NCBI GenBank assembly: GCA_026874595.1
Contig: CM049308.1
Location: 13,597,501 to 13,661,500, forward strand
Source of the DNA: Sipunculus nudus
Taxonomy: Eukaryota > Annelida > Sipuncula > Golfingiida > Sipunculidae
Length of the DNA stretch: 64,000 bases
Reading direction: 5' to 3'
Part shown: positions 22,769 through 35,800 of the stretch, piece by piece
Layout of the letters: the number at the start of each line of letters is the position of its first letter
Position numbering within the stretch: position 1 is the first letter of the stretch
Translations under genes and position numbers: made by a program
Notes under the pieces: model-generated
The model's database searches: none
What the model was told of the DNA's origin: nothing
The model's input: the letters and a program-made list of their open reading frames with translations, nothing else

Positions 22769-24999
22769 AGTTACAGAGAAGAACGCGTATCTACCCGCGT
22801 CACCAGACATACCATGGTCTGTGGTCTATTTCTCCTGTATCATGGGGTTTAATCTGGCGCCCTATACTATTAAGGTACCGTTCAACTGGGTTATCTCATT
22901 CAGTGACAAAATGTGGGTAAATCACAAAAGACTAAAACTATGGGGCCTTCGGTAGTGTCATCAGCGGCTATGATTTTGGTGATCGAGGTACGGGAGTTTC
23001 AACCTCTATATGCAAACTGCACGATAATTCTCTTGGAAAACAAGAACTACAATTAAATGTCAGTGTTTCATGTGAAAAAGGTATAAAGCATCAATTCCAT
23101 GTTGTGAAATCAAAAGGGGAGCCAGCAAGTTATACTGAAAGAAGTTCATAAGAAAATGGATGTGCCAATCGTTATGAACATTTGAGCTCAGCTGGCTATA
23201 ATAGGGCAGGGTACCAGTCTATGGAATTGCTCACCTTACCAGTAACTGTGATATATATCTACACTGGTGTGCTTGGTGACTTCAGTGGTATTAATTCATT
23301 GGTCATTTTTCATTAACATCATTCAGTTTCATCATGAGTCATTCTGTTCAAGATTTAATTTGCCCTATTTATTAACTATCAAGGGCATCCATACAAATTC
23401 TGTAAATTATTATTTGTTAAGTGTAAGAGTAGCTACAAAGCTTCAATGCCGGCAACATTTTAATTGTGGCAGAATGGCTGAAAAAATGAATGCACAGATA
23501 TGATCAATACCTTAAGTCCTTATACCTTGTGGTGAGCTTAACTGGTTATATGCAAGCGGCACTCAAGATGAATATTCATTTTTATTGATTCAATACACAA
23601 CAAACACTGCACAAGGAATTCATATACCTAATAATCTAGTACTGGATTACAAATGAATCTTGCATTATGGACTGATACTTACAGAACTTTGTTTGAACCT
23701 TTATGTGATGAAATAATTCAAACATGGAAATCTTTTATTGATATGATTTCTGCAAAGCACAAATTCAATATTATAATCACCCCCCCCCAACAAAAACTAA
23801 GTCACAGAAGTCTGTCCACCTTTAAACATATGCAATTATGATGTTTTTCTGTGATTGTTGATTAGATTTAACACATGGAATATAGGAAATTATAACAAGG
23901 GGGCTCACTAATGAACAATGCAATTATCTAGTTCTTATGTTCTTAATTAGAACCATTAACCTGATAGTAAACAAAATATCCATTTAACAATTTTTTTCAG
24001 TGTTCTATGCATGCAATGTACTTGTTGGAAGTGCACACTGCTTCAATAAATGAAGATTAAATGTAACGGAGTTGAGCTTTATTCTTGCATGACAAACTGT
24101 AATGGTCACAGGATCTACATCAATGATCATATGAGAATAAACATGACAAAATATCATGATGCACACATTACCTTCCATAATGTTAATGTGATGCAGTACA
24201 ATTTATTCTCATACACTGGTTCTCGTGGTGAAATGCACTTTACTGCATACCATACAATAACCTTTTGGTTTTTTCAGTGATGATGCTAATTACCTGACAA
24301 ATCTCTTGCCCCGAGAAAATCCTTGATAACACTAATGATAATTATGATAAAGACCCTTAATGGACACATCAATACAGTATTCATGGTCATTTTATGACAT
24401 AAAACCCATAAACATGTCTGTCTGTAGTGTGCTCTGGGTTGTAAAACATCCTACAAATCAGGGTTGGCAAAACGTCAGAAATTCTCGTGAAATAGGTCAG
24501 TACACGTAAATACAATTTGGAGGCAAGTACTGTATAGTTTCATAAAATACATGTTATAACTTGATTATGTATAAATGTTTACTTTGAAAAAAACCTATAA
24601 TAATATTTGCTTGTATAACTTGATAAATGTTCTGTTAAAAAAGGAAGGTAGTTTCATTACTAAAAAGTGATGATTTCAACTGTCTTTCAGAAGAGAAACT
24701 TCATTTTTGTTACACCACTGCTGCAGTTTTTGCCCCCATTGTAGCTTTAGAAGTTGCATCTATGTTGAGTTTATTCTGTATATTCAGACCATCAAATTTC
24801 CTGAGTCTACTGCTTCTGTATGATGAAACATTTCATTAGCAACACCACACTAGACCACCTTTTCCAGGTGCAAGGCCGTTCTTACTGAGAGTCATAAACT
24901 CTTACATGATTGTGAATATACTGTGACTAAAGGCCTGTATCTGGATATAAGAAGAAATGACACACATGATTATAATTGTCCCGTTTTTACTCAATAACT
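22769..24999. other. convergent intergenic region between the LRRC74-like gene and FCF1
   Basis: No supported exon. ORFs at 22734-22955 and 24050-24280 are not recognised. The last TCAACTCCGTTACA motif and an AATAAA at 24045-24050 (plus) lie here, as does the likely FCF1 polyadenylation signal at 24770-24775 (minus). Confidence 0.5.
24770..24775 (-). terminator. candidate FCF1 polyadenylation signal
   Basis: AATAAA on the minus strand, about 225 bp after the FCF1 stop codon. Confidence 0.4.
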
Positions 25000-26786
25000 T
25001 CATGTTTTTGGTGCACCAAATGCATCTGGCATCCGTTCTATGGAGTATCTAAAAAACAGGTTTTTGATTAAAAAGCAATATTTATAAAACATGCTTAATT
25101 TTGCATTATATGATTATCTAAAATGAATGATAACATGCACACAATTATAATTAAACATTTGCCTTTAAAGTTGATAACTGTTTGGCATCCTAGTCATAAT
25201 ATTTGACTAGAATTAAACAGATTTAAAGAGATCTATGCCTACACTAAATGCTGGGATGTCTTTACACCAAAATGTTTACAGAAATCTGTTTAATTTGCTT
25301 ATCTACCAACAGGTGGCTCCTCTGAATGGAACTGGTCAATCACTGTCATTACTGCACACTTATACTTTGGGCCAATGTGAACCTGGGGCTCGAGTCATAA
25401 ACATTCTTTTTGCAACAGTCCCTAGAAAACTATTTCATTACACTATATCAGGCTAGATTTGGGGGCCTGAAGGCACTATAAGAATTAAATACACATATTT
25501 TGTTTCATATTGCTAAAATCTTAAAATGACAAAACCTAAATCTGATTAAACAACAATACTGAAAATGAAATCGACCGGTGTCTTGATGGAGCACTATAAA
25601 CTACATCCTTGATTTTCTAGTTTAATGAAACCCTAGTTGTTATCTATATCTTCATTATTAATTTGAAGGTTTTACAGCACTAGTTCTCTAACTTTAGCCG
25701 CAGCTTTAGATAGAGAATATACGGTACACAATTAATATATCAACTTACTTGTGCTGCTGAAGGTACATGATAGGAACACCAGGAATTTTTCTTATTCTTC
25801 TCTTTAAATCTTTATCACAGGTAGCAACAATATAACACTTGTGCTGGAAACAAAATATGAAGATTGTATTCAAAAGTAAGATAAGTAAAAACTTAATTGT
25901 GCAATACACCAAAGTCTGATATAGTTTGTGAATAGGTATAACCCAAGGACTTACTGGTCAATTGAGAAACCTCGAAAAATGTGTTGTGTGCATATTTTTC
26001 CAAATTGATAATTAATCAATTTTCAACAAGCTGGGAAATACCATAAGTAAGGAAAAACAGAACCAACTCTGAATGCAACTATTAAGTCATAACATACAGT
26101 ATCACTGTTAATATAGTCATTGAAACAATATATAATGTGATTCTTTGCCCTTGATAAAAAATATATAAAGATAAAGTATGTTTTAGTTTATATTCCATGC
26201 TTATTTCTTTCTCATTCATAGAAAGATAACCACTCTTCCTCTGACAGAATTTACTGCAAATATAAAAATAAATTTTATTCCAAATAAGCCAGATAACCTG
26301 ATGCCTTTCAAATTGGTTCTGGTCAATGACATAACATTACATGCCTTATTTGTTATACAACGGGTGATTTTAACTGTCAAACAAATTGTCCATAAGATGA
26401 TCTGACAAATGTTAAAGTGTGGACAAAGGTATATCAGATGATACTGATAAAATATCAGACTTTTGTACCATGTTATAGCCCAATTTGTTTTATGGCACTA
26501 TGAACTACTATTGTAAAGCTCACCTGTGTAACCCTGTTAACCAGACAGTCATCAGCGTATGTTCCCTTGTGCATACAAGGAAGTTTCTCAAACCTAGGGT
26601 CCCTGGCTATCCTGTAAAACACACATAAAGAACATGAACCATATATTTACTTTTGTCATTAGATATTATTTAAAATGAAGGATTCATTGTATATAATATG
26701 TCATCATGCCATGAGCTTAGGTTCACTTGCAAAGCAAATTTATATACATAGTTATATATATATATATATATTTATATATATTTATA

Positions 26787-26840
<54 letters not shown>

Positions 26841-29800
26841 TTTATAGAAATCCTGAATTATAGTCAGGATGGGGATTGTAGAAAAGTTGCCTGAATTTCA
26901 TAGTGGTATCAAATGCAGCCACAGAATCAGGTCTGTAAAGCCTGATTCTCTGGGTTACACCACCAGGGTGGGCATGGAGCAAAGAATTATAATTAGACCA
27001 ATGAGAGTCATGTGGGTGTTGTATATTTATAATTTGGAGCTGGATGCACAATGTGATACCATGCTCTCATTGGTGATTTATGCAATGACTGATTTTCATG
27101 TGATGAAAGGAACCTTACTTGAGGGCCACCCTGTATTTGCTTCCCAACTTTTCCAGCTCAGCCATAACACAGTCAGTGATGTATGGTATACCTGTAATCA
27201 GAAAATGAAAATATAACTCATTAGTCAGTCTAAAAATTACTATGAGGATAAAACAACAACATATCATCAGTATAAGTTCCAATCTTGCTATGGTGTCAAA
27301 CTGGTCAGGTAAATCAGTATTTGAAGTATACAAAAAACTGGACAGTCGGTCTAATTTGTACAAAAACACCCAGAGGACACTAACTTAATATAAAACAACA
27401 AAAGATCTTCACTAAAAAGTTCAGATTAATTTTTCTTGTGAAATGCAAATTAATGATATTGAGCTGATCAGACATAATCAGAGTTTGAAGAATATGACAC
27501 ATCTTAAAAGATGCAAATATTTTTTCCTGGTCCAGATCAAGACAAACATTTTTTATATATCCCCTGGGTATCATCAGACTTACACTAGGATAACAAAGTC
27601 AAAGTGACTTAACTTCTCACAAAAATGCACATAATAACTCACTGTATTCTGCAAGTTTGACAAGTAATCCTAAAGTTTCTGCCAAATAAACCATACAGAT
27701 AAAGTTAATGCAATTAAAATTCATAGAGAAATCACTGGCTTTAGCAGTCCTCTTGTTTGATATACCAGCAGAGTATATTTTCTTGAAAGCCAGGTAACTA
27801 AACTGTTGGTGGCACTACTGCTTCTGTGGCTCAGGGGTAGAGCGCAGGACTCAAAGCCGGGAGATCGTGAGTTCGAATCTCAGCCGAGGCGGTGAGGTTT
27901 TTCACGGTTGGCCCCAACCCAGGGTGAGCGCTCTGCAGGCTTAATGGGAAGGTCGTGCCCAACGACCGTGTTTCACTCACAAACGAGTGCGCCTTTCGGG
28001 GGTCCTCGGTGGTATGATTACCAACCCAGGGCCCACAGGTGCAGTAGTCACCGGGCCTGGTTAACGCCAGGATATAAAATGAGAGGAAGCGTGTGATACT
28101 GCCCTGTCACGTAGTCCGAAACCGGAATGGAAATCTGCAGATGTACATATACTTAGTTAAGGTAGCATAAAAAAAATGGAGGCGGTTACCTCCAACAAAA
28201 AAAAATATTTAAAAAAAAAAAAAAAAAACTGTTAGTGGCAATACTGAATGGATGGAAGAAACAATGTGGTCAGAACACCTTGTTTTTAAAAAACCTTCCT
28301 AATTTTTAGTTAATACCAGGGCTCCCCAACAGGCTGCAAAAAAAATATAGGAATTTTATAGGACTTGGAGACTAAAATATAGGAGTTTATAGGAATTTTC
28401 AGCCAAAATTACAGAAGTTTTCATTGCACAATTTCTGGTATGCTCAGTAAATTAACATAACTATCTATCCTCCTAACAGCTACTAATTGTCTGTTTTATG
28501 AATTTAAATGGCTGCTTTTGTATATGACTGCATCACATATATGGACCAATCTACAATAGAGCTACATGTTTGCAATAATGATAGGTTCATATAACAATAA
28601 TTATTCAGTGGGAAATTATATTGTGTGCCTAGGGTCAGGACTCAAAAGTAACTAAATAAGATTTTTTTTTTACAAAAAAAACCCAGATTTATGTCTCCCC
28701 TCCATATGGGCCTCCCATTCTTATATTTGAAGAAAAAATACGGACGACTTTAAAAGTCACAGTATGCTCAAACAATTCTATATCCCCTGATCTGCCCTTA
28801 AAGATGAAGGTCAAGGTCACTTTTTTTTACACTTCTAAGATTATAGTATAAATAAGTTGTGAGTAGAATTTCAATTAATTTAATAAATATACTGAGTAGT
28901 TCAAAAGTTACAGCTTTCACAAATAATTTGTATTCTGGCTGATTTGACCTTGGAGATCCAGGTCAAGGTCACCAGTTTTGAAATCTGTCAAAAAACTTGA
29001 ATGAAACAACTGATGTTTTGAAATCTGAGGAAAAAATTGGGGATATTTCAAAAGTTATGGGGTTCATGAGAAAAAATTTCTATTTGATGATGAAGGTTAT
29101 GGTCACCCCTTTGAACTCCTAAAAATATAATGGTAGAATCAATTTAAATTTCTTGAAAAAAGGTTGATTCGTTCAAAAGTTACTGCGTTCACAAGAAAGA
29201 CACAGGTGATGACAGACCATACACTGTGTCTCCCCCCATGGGACGGATAACATAAGAACATGCCCACAGAACCCTGTTCTGCTTATATTTTGATGTTTCA
29301 CCATTTTTACTGCCTCCAAGGCTCTGGTGGTATTCAAATCTGGGAACCTTAACTTCTAGGGCATGGCATACAAAACCATAAGAAAAAACTATTGTAGAGG
29401 AAGGATTACTCTTCCTATTTACCTACAGTAACTTACATTTAGCATACAGACAGTCCATCATGGCCTGCCAGATGTCCAGCTTGTTCTTGATGGAGAAGTT
29501 GATGAAGTTGGTATCTACCAGCACATGGTATGGTGGACCCAAGTTGGTGTTATACTTGAAGAAGAGTGCTGAGGAGGTCTGTGGCCTGTAAAGTAAAGCA
29601 AACACCAGAATTAAACTGTGAAGTTGGTATCTACCAGCACATGGTATGGTGGACCCAAGTTGGTGTTATACTTGAAGAAGAGTGCCGAGGATGTCTGTGG
29701 TCTAGAAAGTTAAACAAACACCAAGATTAAACTGTGAAGTTGGTATCTACCAGCACATGGTATGGTGGACCCAAGTTGTTGTTATACTTGAAGAAGAGTG

Positions 29801-32800
29801 CCAAGGATGTCTGTGGCCTGTAAAGTAAAACAAACACCAGGATTAAACTGTGAAGTTGGTATCTACCAGCACATTGTATGGTGGCCCCAAGTTGGTGTTA
29901 ACCTTGAAGAAGAGTGCTGAGGATGTCTGTGGCCTGTAAAGTTAATCAAACACCAGGATTAAACTGTGAAGTTGGTATCTACCGGCACATGGTATGGTGG
30001 ACCCAAGTTGGTGTTATACTTGAAGAAGAGTGCTGAGGATGTCAGTGGCCTGTAAATTTAAACAGACACAAATGATGAACCTGTCAAAGTTAGAACATTC
30101 CTTTGTGACTATCTGTGCCATTTTTAAGTATGAAATATTTTATAGTTCTGCAAGTCTGAACTTAACAAAAGTGGAATTTACTAAACAACCGGTCTTTCTT
30201 ATAAAGAGACAATGCAAGTAACAGTAATTGAAATGCAGGTTAGATACTGAGGTTATAAATTTTTATAACAAGAGCACCTCAAGAATGCATAACATGTCCA
30301 TCATGCCATGTGACTACTGACCTTGATAAATATGTGCAATAAATTTTGCTGAGAACTGAGTTCAGGTGAGAAACTCTATTGGTTAGTACATGTATTTGGA
30401 GAGAGTTTTATAAAAAAAATCTATAATATACTTAGTAAACCATCAGAGACTGAGAGAGTCATGAAAATCTGACCTCAGTGAATGTGTGGATTTTGCTGAG
30501 AAATGAGCTTAAGGGAGAGATTATTTTTTATTTAAAATTTCAGTTGAGTTTCATCAAATCCATGATATACCTGGTAAGTTATCATGGCAATACCACAAAG
30601 AAGTCTGGTAACCTCTGACCTGATTAATAATGCATGGATTATCAGGCTGGTTATAATCCATTGTTTAAAATGTGAAATCCATTCAATCCCTGGTCAGTTA
30701 TTGCAGTGACACTTAAAGTTAACAGGTGGATGGACAGATGATGCTGATACTTGAATACAACCCAGCTTAGATGGGCTTATAAAACAGATCTTCCGTGGTT
30801 TAAAAGATACTAGCTGAAATTTTATTTTTAAGTACAACTACTGTCCTTGAGCAAACCGATTTCCTTCTATACTCCATTATAAATAATTCTTAAATTTAAG
30901 TAACAACAACTCATTATAAACTTTTACACAATTAAAGCATCTTTCACAAATTAATTGAATTTCTTCATTAATCAGTGAAATGTGATTTGGAGATAAAGTT
31001 TTAAACTTTACATTTTTAACAAAAACTGAAAATATATTTAGTTCTGACCAAGCAGATCTGAATATTTCTGTTCATTTGAGTCAGACACAATATGATTTTA
31101 GGATAACATATATGATACTGATGGACATAACCCTGGCAGATTACTCACAAAAAGTCTTTCTTATACTCGGGGTAAATGTAAGGATATGTGTTTTGTATTG
31201 TATTCTGCTTTCCATGAACATTTATCATCTTACATTTTTTTTTATATATAAGAAACTTACAATTCTCTTATTGTCATATTTTGTGGATTTTTCTTCTTCT
31301 TCTTTTTCTTTTCTCTGTCTTTCTTATTTCTGTGATGAAAAAGAATAAAAGAATATAAAAAGAATATCACACATTCTCTATAAATATTTGAAAAATTACT
31401 CACCAAGGTGAAGTAAACCAGTATAATTTTATACCATCAAAAATAAATAATCTGCATATAAAACATTAAAGGTACAAAGGTACATATTATTTAAACAATC
31501 AGAATAGTCATAAAAAGTATACTTTGTAAAACAGTTTGTGTTGTTACCTCATGTATTTGAAGAGATAATTAAGTGAGGGATGAAATATTTTTGTATTTAC
31601 AGCCTCAGGTAAAGTGAGTTCCAGTAGAAAGCAAACACTTCCATAATGACTTAAACAATTAGGAATGGTTTTGTAAAGTTTTGTTATCAGAAAAACCTAA
31701 ATCCACAGACCACTTTCAACAGCTCTCCAAAGTGAAGATTATTGAAAATAGTGTTCATGTTTTGCAGTTTACTCACATCCTGGAATCTTTCAGACTGATC
31801 ATTCGCTTCATTGTTGCAAATTTCTTTGTCTGCTTAACTTTCGCCTGAAAAAAAAAAATTTTAATAACAACTGATACGTTTATAAAGTTGGGGGGTCAAC
31901 TTATGTGAAGGTATGAATCCGAGAGCCCAAACTTGTGGCTTGAATGTCCACTCAACCCGTCAATGTCATGAGTAAGACAAGCTATTCACAGCCAGCAAGG
32001 ATTATGACTTGGGACTCAGAAGGGTTTTAATGTCATATTATCACTGTCACTCAGCTATTATTGTTGGAAGAGTGGACTTTCAAATAATCAGTGATATTTT
32101 GATACTCGGTGATACTCAAACAATCAGTGATATTCATGGTGCCTGTAATAAATTTTTGTATTTCATTCATTTTTTTCTTTTATTTATTTCACAATTATTT
32201 CCACACAACTATTTATTATCCATTCCTTTTCCAACACCTGAAAATCAAACCAGCCTAAGGCTGTGCTTTCCTCCTCATTTTAATGAATATTTAAAACAGA
32301 TTGCTTCGAAAAAATATTATTTTATGTCTTAAACATTTATTTTTGATAATATTAATGTTTGTCTCTTCATTCTTTTCAAGTACAACTGTCATTCAATTTA
32401 TGCATTTGAGTGCAACCTTCAACAGCCACCTGTAAGATTGTCAAAAAAAATGTGTACCTTATTTTTCATCCTCCTCTTATATGCAAGATTGACTTGTATG
32501 CAAGTTTTTAACACTACACCAGATTCTTCATCACACCATCATACCGATTAGCAAGTTTATTAAGAAATGATTATATATGTTTCACTCTATAGTTCCTGTG
32601 TCACAAGAAAATATTTAGTAATTCAGTGGAGGTATACTTTTTTTCCCCAAGTTGACTTTCAGTGGTGTCAAGTATATACAGCGATACTAATGTTGTATAT
32701 TGATATGAAATGTCAGTTGAGGTAAATAATCAGATTTCAGGTAATTTTCTGTTTTCCTTTGAAATTCTGACATGATACATCCCCGTCCGTTGATGGCAAA

Positions 32801-35800
32801 GCTTGATGGATATGGCCAGCTGAAAATGTTAGCTGCCTGTAGTGACGAATCATCTTATACACCTTAAATGGTTTCATTGCCTTCCCACACAAAAAGCCAA
32901 GTGGTGTTGGTACATATGACCATATTTAATGGAAAATGGAGCTTTGTTATCATTGTTATGGTCATTGTGACATTAAGCTTTTACAGAATAGCAGAAGTAT
33001 CTTGTTTAGATCGAAACTGCAGCATATTGGCAACAAGAAGTGCTTTTCACACATTAGTTTAAACATATTTATTTTAATTGGGTTGTACAATTGGTGACCA
33101 ATAAATAGTAAACAGAACGCAAGTATACCCCAGTGACACAGAATTGTAAACTTTTGTAAATCATATTTGTTTATTTAAATTAGTAAATTAATGTGTGAAT
33201 ATATACCAACACATGTACAGCACAAATCATTTTATAAACATTTTCAATAAGTTGCACAGATGTCTCAACAGACAATTTAAAAAATCAGAAACACTTCTAA
33301 AATTTCATAGTTGAAAACTAGAATACGGGTAGTCAACAAGCTACTATGTGTATCCGCCGAAATCAGAGTTGGACAGGTGAAGTGAGGCATGGATTGAGTG
33401 ACAAGGGGAAATAGAGTGAGGTGTGTTGCGCCACCTACCACAAAATCCAGAAAGCTGTCCAAGTTGTATACACATGCAAAATTTTAGGGCAGATAAGTCA
33501 AACCACTACTTGTATATTTTATCTAACAGCAGACAAACAGAAGGATGCTGTGCAAAAATGGTGGCAGGAGGCGCCACCAATCTTGTGTATGATAAAGAGA
33601 TGAAAAAATCCAAAAAAAGGAATATGTTTAGAAAGCTATCCAGGATATATACACATGCAAAATTTCAGTTGGAGAAGTCCAACCAATGCAGAGATACGAG
33701 TGATTTTATCCCAAGGCAGATGAACAGATGGACGCTGTGGAAAAATGGTTGCAGGTGGCGCCACCATTTTCAGTGTACAGCAGAACCTGTCGTGAGGGGA
33801 CACTTGTGGGATATCGGCAAAGTGTCCCTACATTGCAGGTGTCCCTTCATGAGAGGTAGGGACAGATGCGGGTGGGAATAATTATAACTGTAGGGAGATT
33901 CATTCAGCAATTAAAACAGAAGAATCACATACCTAGAAGTATATAAAAATAAAATGTTTTTTTTATATCAAAAATATATGAACAAATATTTATATGGACA
34001 TCTAACACAGGAAAGCAGAATTTTTTTATGTCATGATAAAAAGACTTTCAAGAGCTGGTTCATTTATAAATACAAAATTAAATAATGGTGGATCATGAGT
34101 AGTACGATTTCATAGAAATAGTTACATTTCTACTAAAATAACTTTAAAAAACAAATTTTTATTCAATAAAACATATCTATAATATTTCTTAATCACATAT
34201 TGTTTCTGAATAAATAAATATTTGTTTTTGAATAAATAAATAAAAGTCATCCTGCAAACCTCTGGCCTAGCCAAACTAGCATGATAGGAGAATATTTGGA
34301 ATGAAAGTTAAGGGTGTCATTAAGATATTGCATTAATTTCAAATTTTAATGAACAATTAAAATTTATGCAACATTCTATCTACAGCGCTAAAGAGAAAAT
34401 TTGTCTCTCAAAATGAGTTTTATCTCATATCCCTTGTGTACAGTCCATGGGAAATATCATTCAAATCCAGACACCTCAAACTCAATATTAGATCGAAAAC
34501 AATTTTCCACATCAGAATTTTATCCCAACATTGAAATTATGACCAGATGCCTCAAATTCAACAATGATTTAGTCAGATTAACAGTGCGGTGACTTGGTTT
34601 CACATCAGACGGGCATTCAACATGGCAGAAATGCTGAGGTGATCGGGAGCGTTCGGTGGCCTTCGGTAGCTGTCACAGCCAGTGCTACTCGCAATCAAAT
34701 TTGAACTATGTACGGTGATTTCAAACGCTGAAATCGACTTAAATACATTGACTTTAACCTCAATATTTGGACAGAAATAATTTTCAACATGTGACTTTTC
34801 ATCTTGATATTGAGATTATGACCAGATGCCTCAAATTCAGCGATGATTTTCTCAGATTTACATTGCCATGACTGGGCCTCAAATGAGACGGACATTCAAT
34901 ATGGCAGAAACACCAGGGTATTCAGGAGCGTTCGGCTGCTGTCACCTGCAGGTGCCCCACAATCATATTTGGATTATTGCACAGGCTAAATTGTCCTTGT
35001 TAATCAACATTTTGACGTCCTTTGCAAGACTTAGGGTTACAATTATCAAATATGCTATCGTTATTATTTTTGCAACCTTAAAATAGTGCCGCATGTTTGC
35101 CGGCGCAAACCACTCGTCCGCTATGCTTATTTGACGGAAAAAGACTCGAGTCACCTAATGCTGATGCTCATTGGTCATGTCTGTCATGTGAAACAGAATT
35201 CCCACGATTTACATAATATCTATGAATGAATCTATATAAGAGCCATTCACTGCGTGCACGAAGCGTTCCACTCGCGCAGCGTAACTGGTGGCCGCTGATA
35301 AATTGGTCTCAGGTGTCCATTCATGACAGGATTTTGGGCCAAACAGGACTGTCCCTGTCCGTGTTTAGCAGGTGTCCGCTCATGACAGGTCAATCTAAAT
35401 GGGAAATGGGTCGGGACATTGGCATAGTGTCCGTACATTGAAGGTGTCCGCTCATCCTGGTGTCCTCTCAGGGCAGGTTCTGGTGTATGTTATAAAGCTA
35501 TCCAAGGGCTACATTTGTGCAAAATTTTTAGCCTGATCAGTCAAATGGTTCCCGAGATATGTGGGTTCGTGTGTGGAAACAGACGCACAAATGGACGCTG
35601 GGCAGAGAGGAAAGGTCAGAGATCAACCAAAAATGAGGGCGCAGCAGTTCACATGTGACCCAATTATAATCCCGAATTTAAAAAAATTCCACCCAGTGGT
35701 TACTACAGAGTTCTCCAGAAACCTATGCGGTGGGGATGGCGGTGGCAACGGCAGCCAACTGAAAACATTATATCAGCAAAACTCTGTTTTGGAGGATACA

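Larger units (their letters stand above)
19188..24075. repeat. cluster of TCAACTCCGTTACA motifs
   Basis: Six exact copies of the 14-mer: forward from 19188, 21575 and 21965; reverse complement TGTAACGGAGTTGA at 19563-19576, 22336-22349 and 24062-24075. Three further copies with one mismatch in the 13-bp core start at 19371, 19527 and 19542. Their spacing is irregular and they do not sit in one tandem array. They may be binding sites inside a large decayed transposon; the function is unknown. Confidence 0.75.

Noticed and set aside
22734-22955. 73-codon ORF near the LRRC74-like terminal exons
   Set aside because: No in-phase acceptor with a good pyrimidine tract joins it, and the protein is not recognised; probably 3'UTR or intergenic.
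19188-24075. CRISPR-like array
   Set aside because: The 14-mers are irregularly spaced, occur in both orientations, and sit in an animal genome.
27831-27895. tRNA gene
   Set aside because: A and B boxes are good but the acceptor ends do not pair, and a SINE body with an A-rich tail follows.
33423-33881. 152-codon plus-strand ORF
   Set aside because: It lies in a duplicated non-coding repeat whose other copy is not open, and no domain is recognisable.
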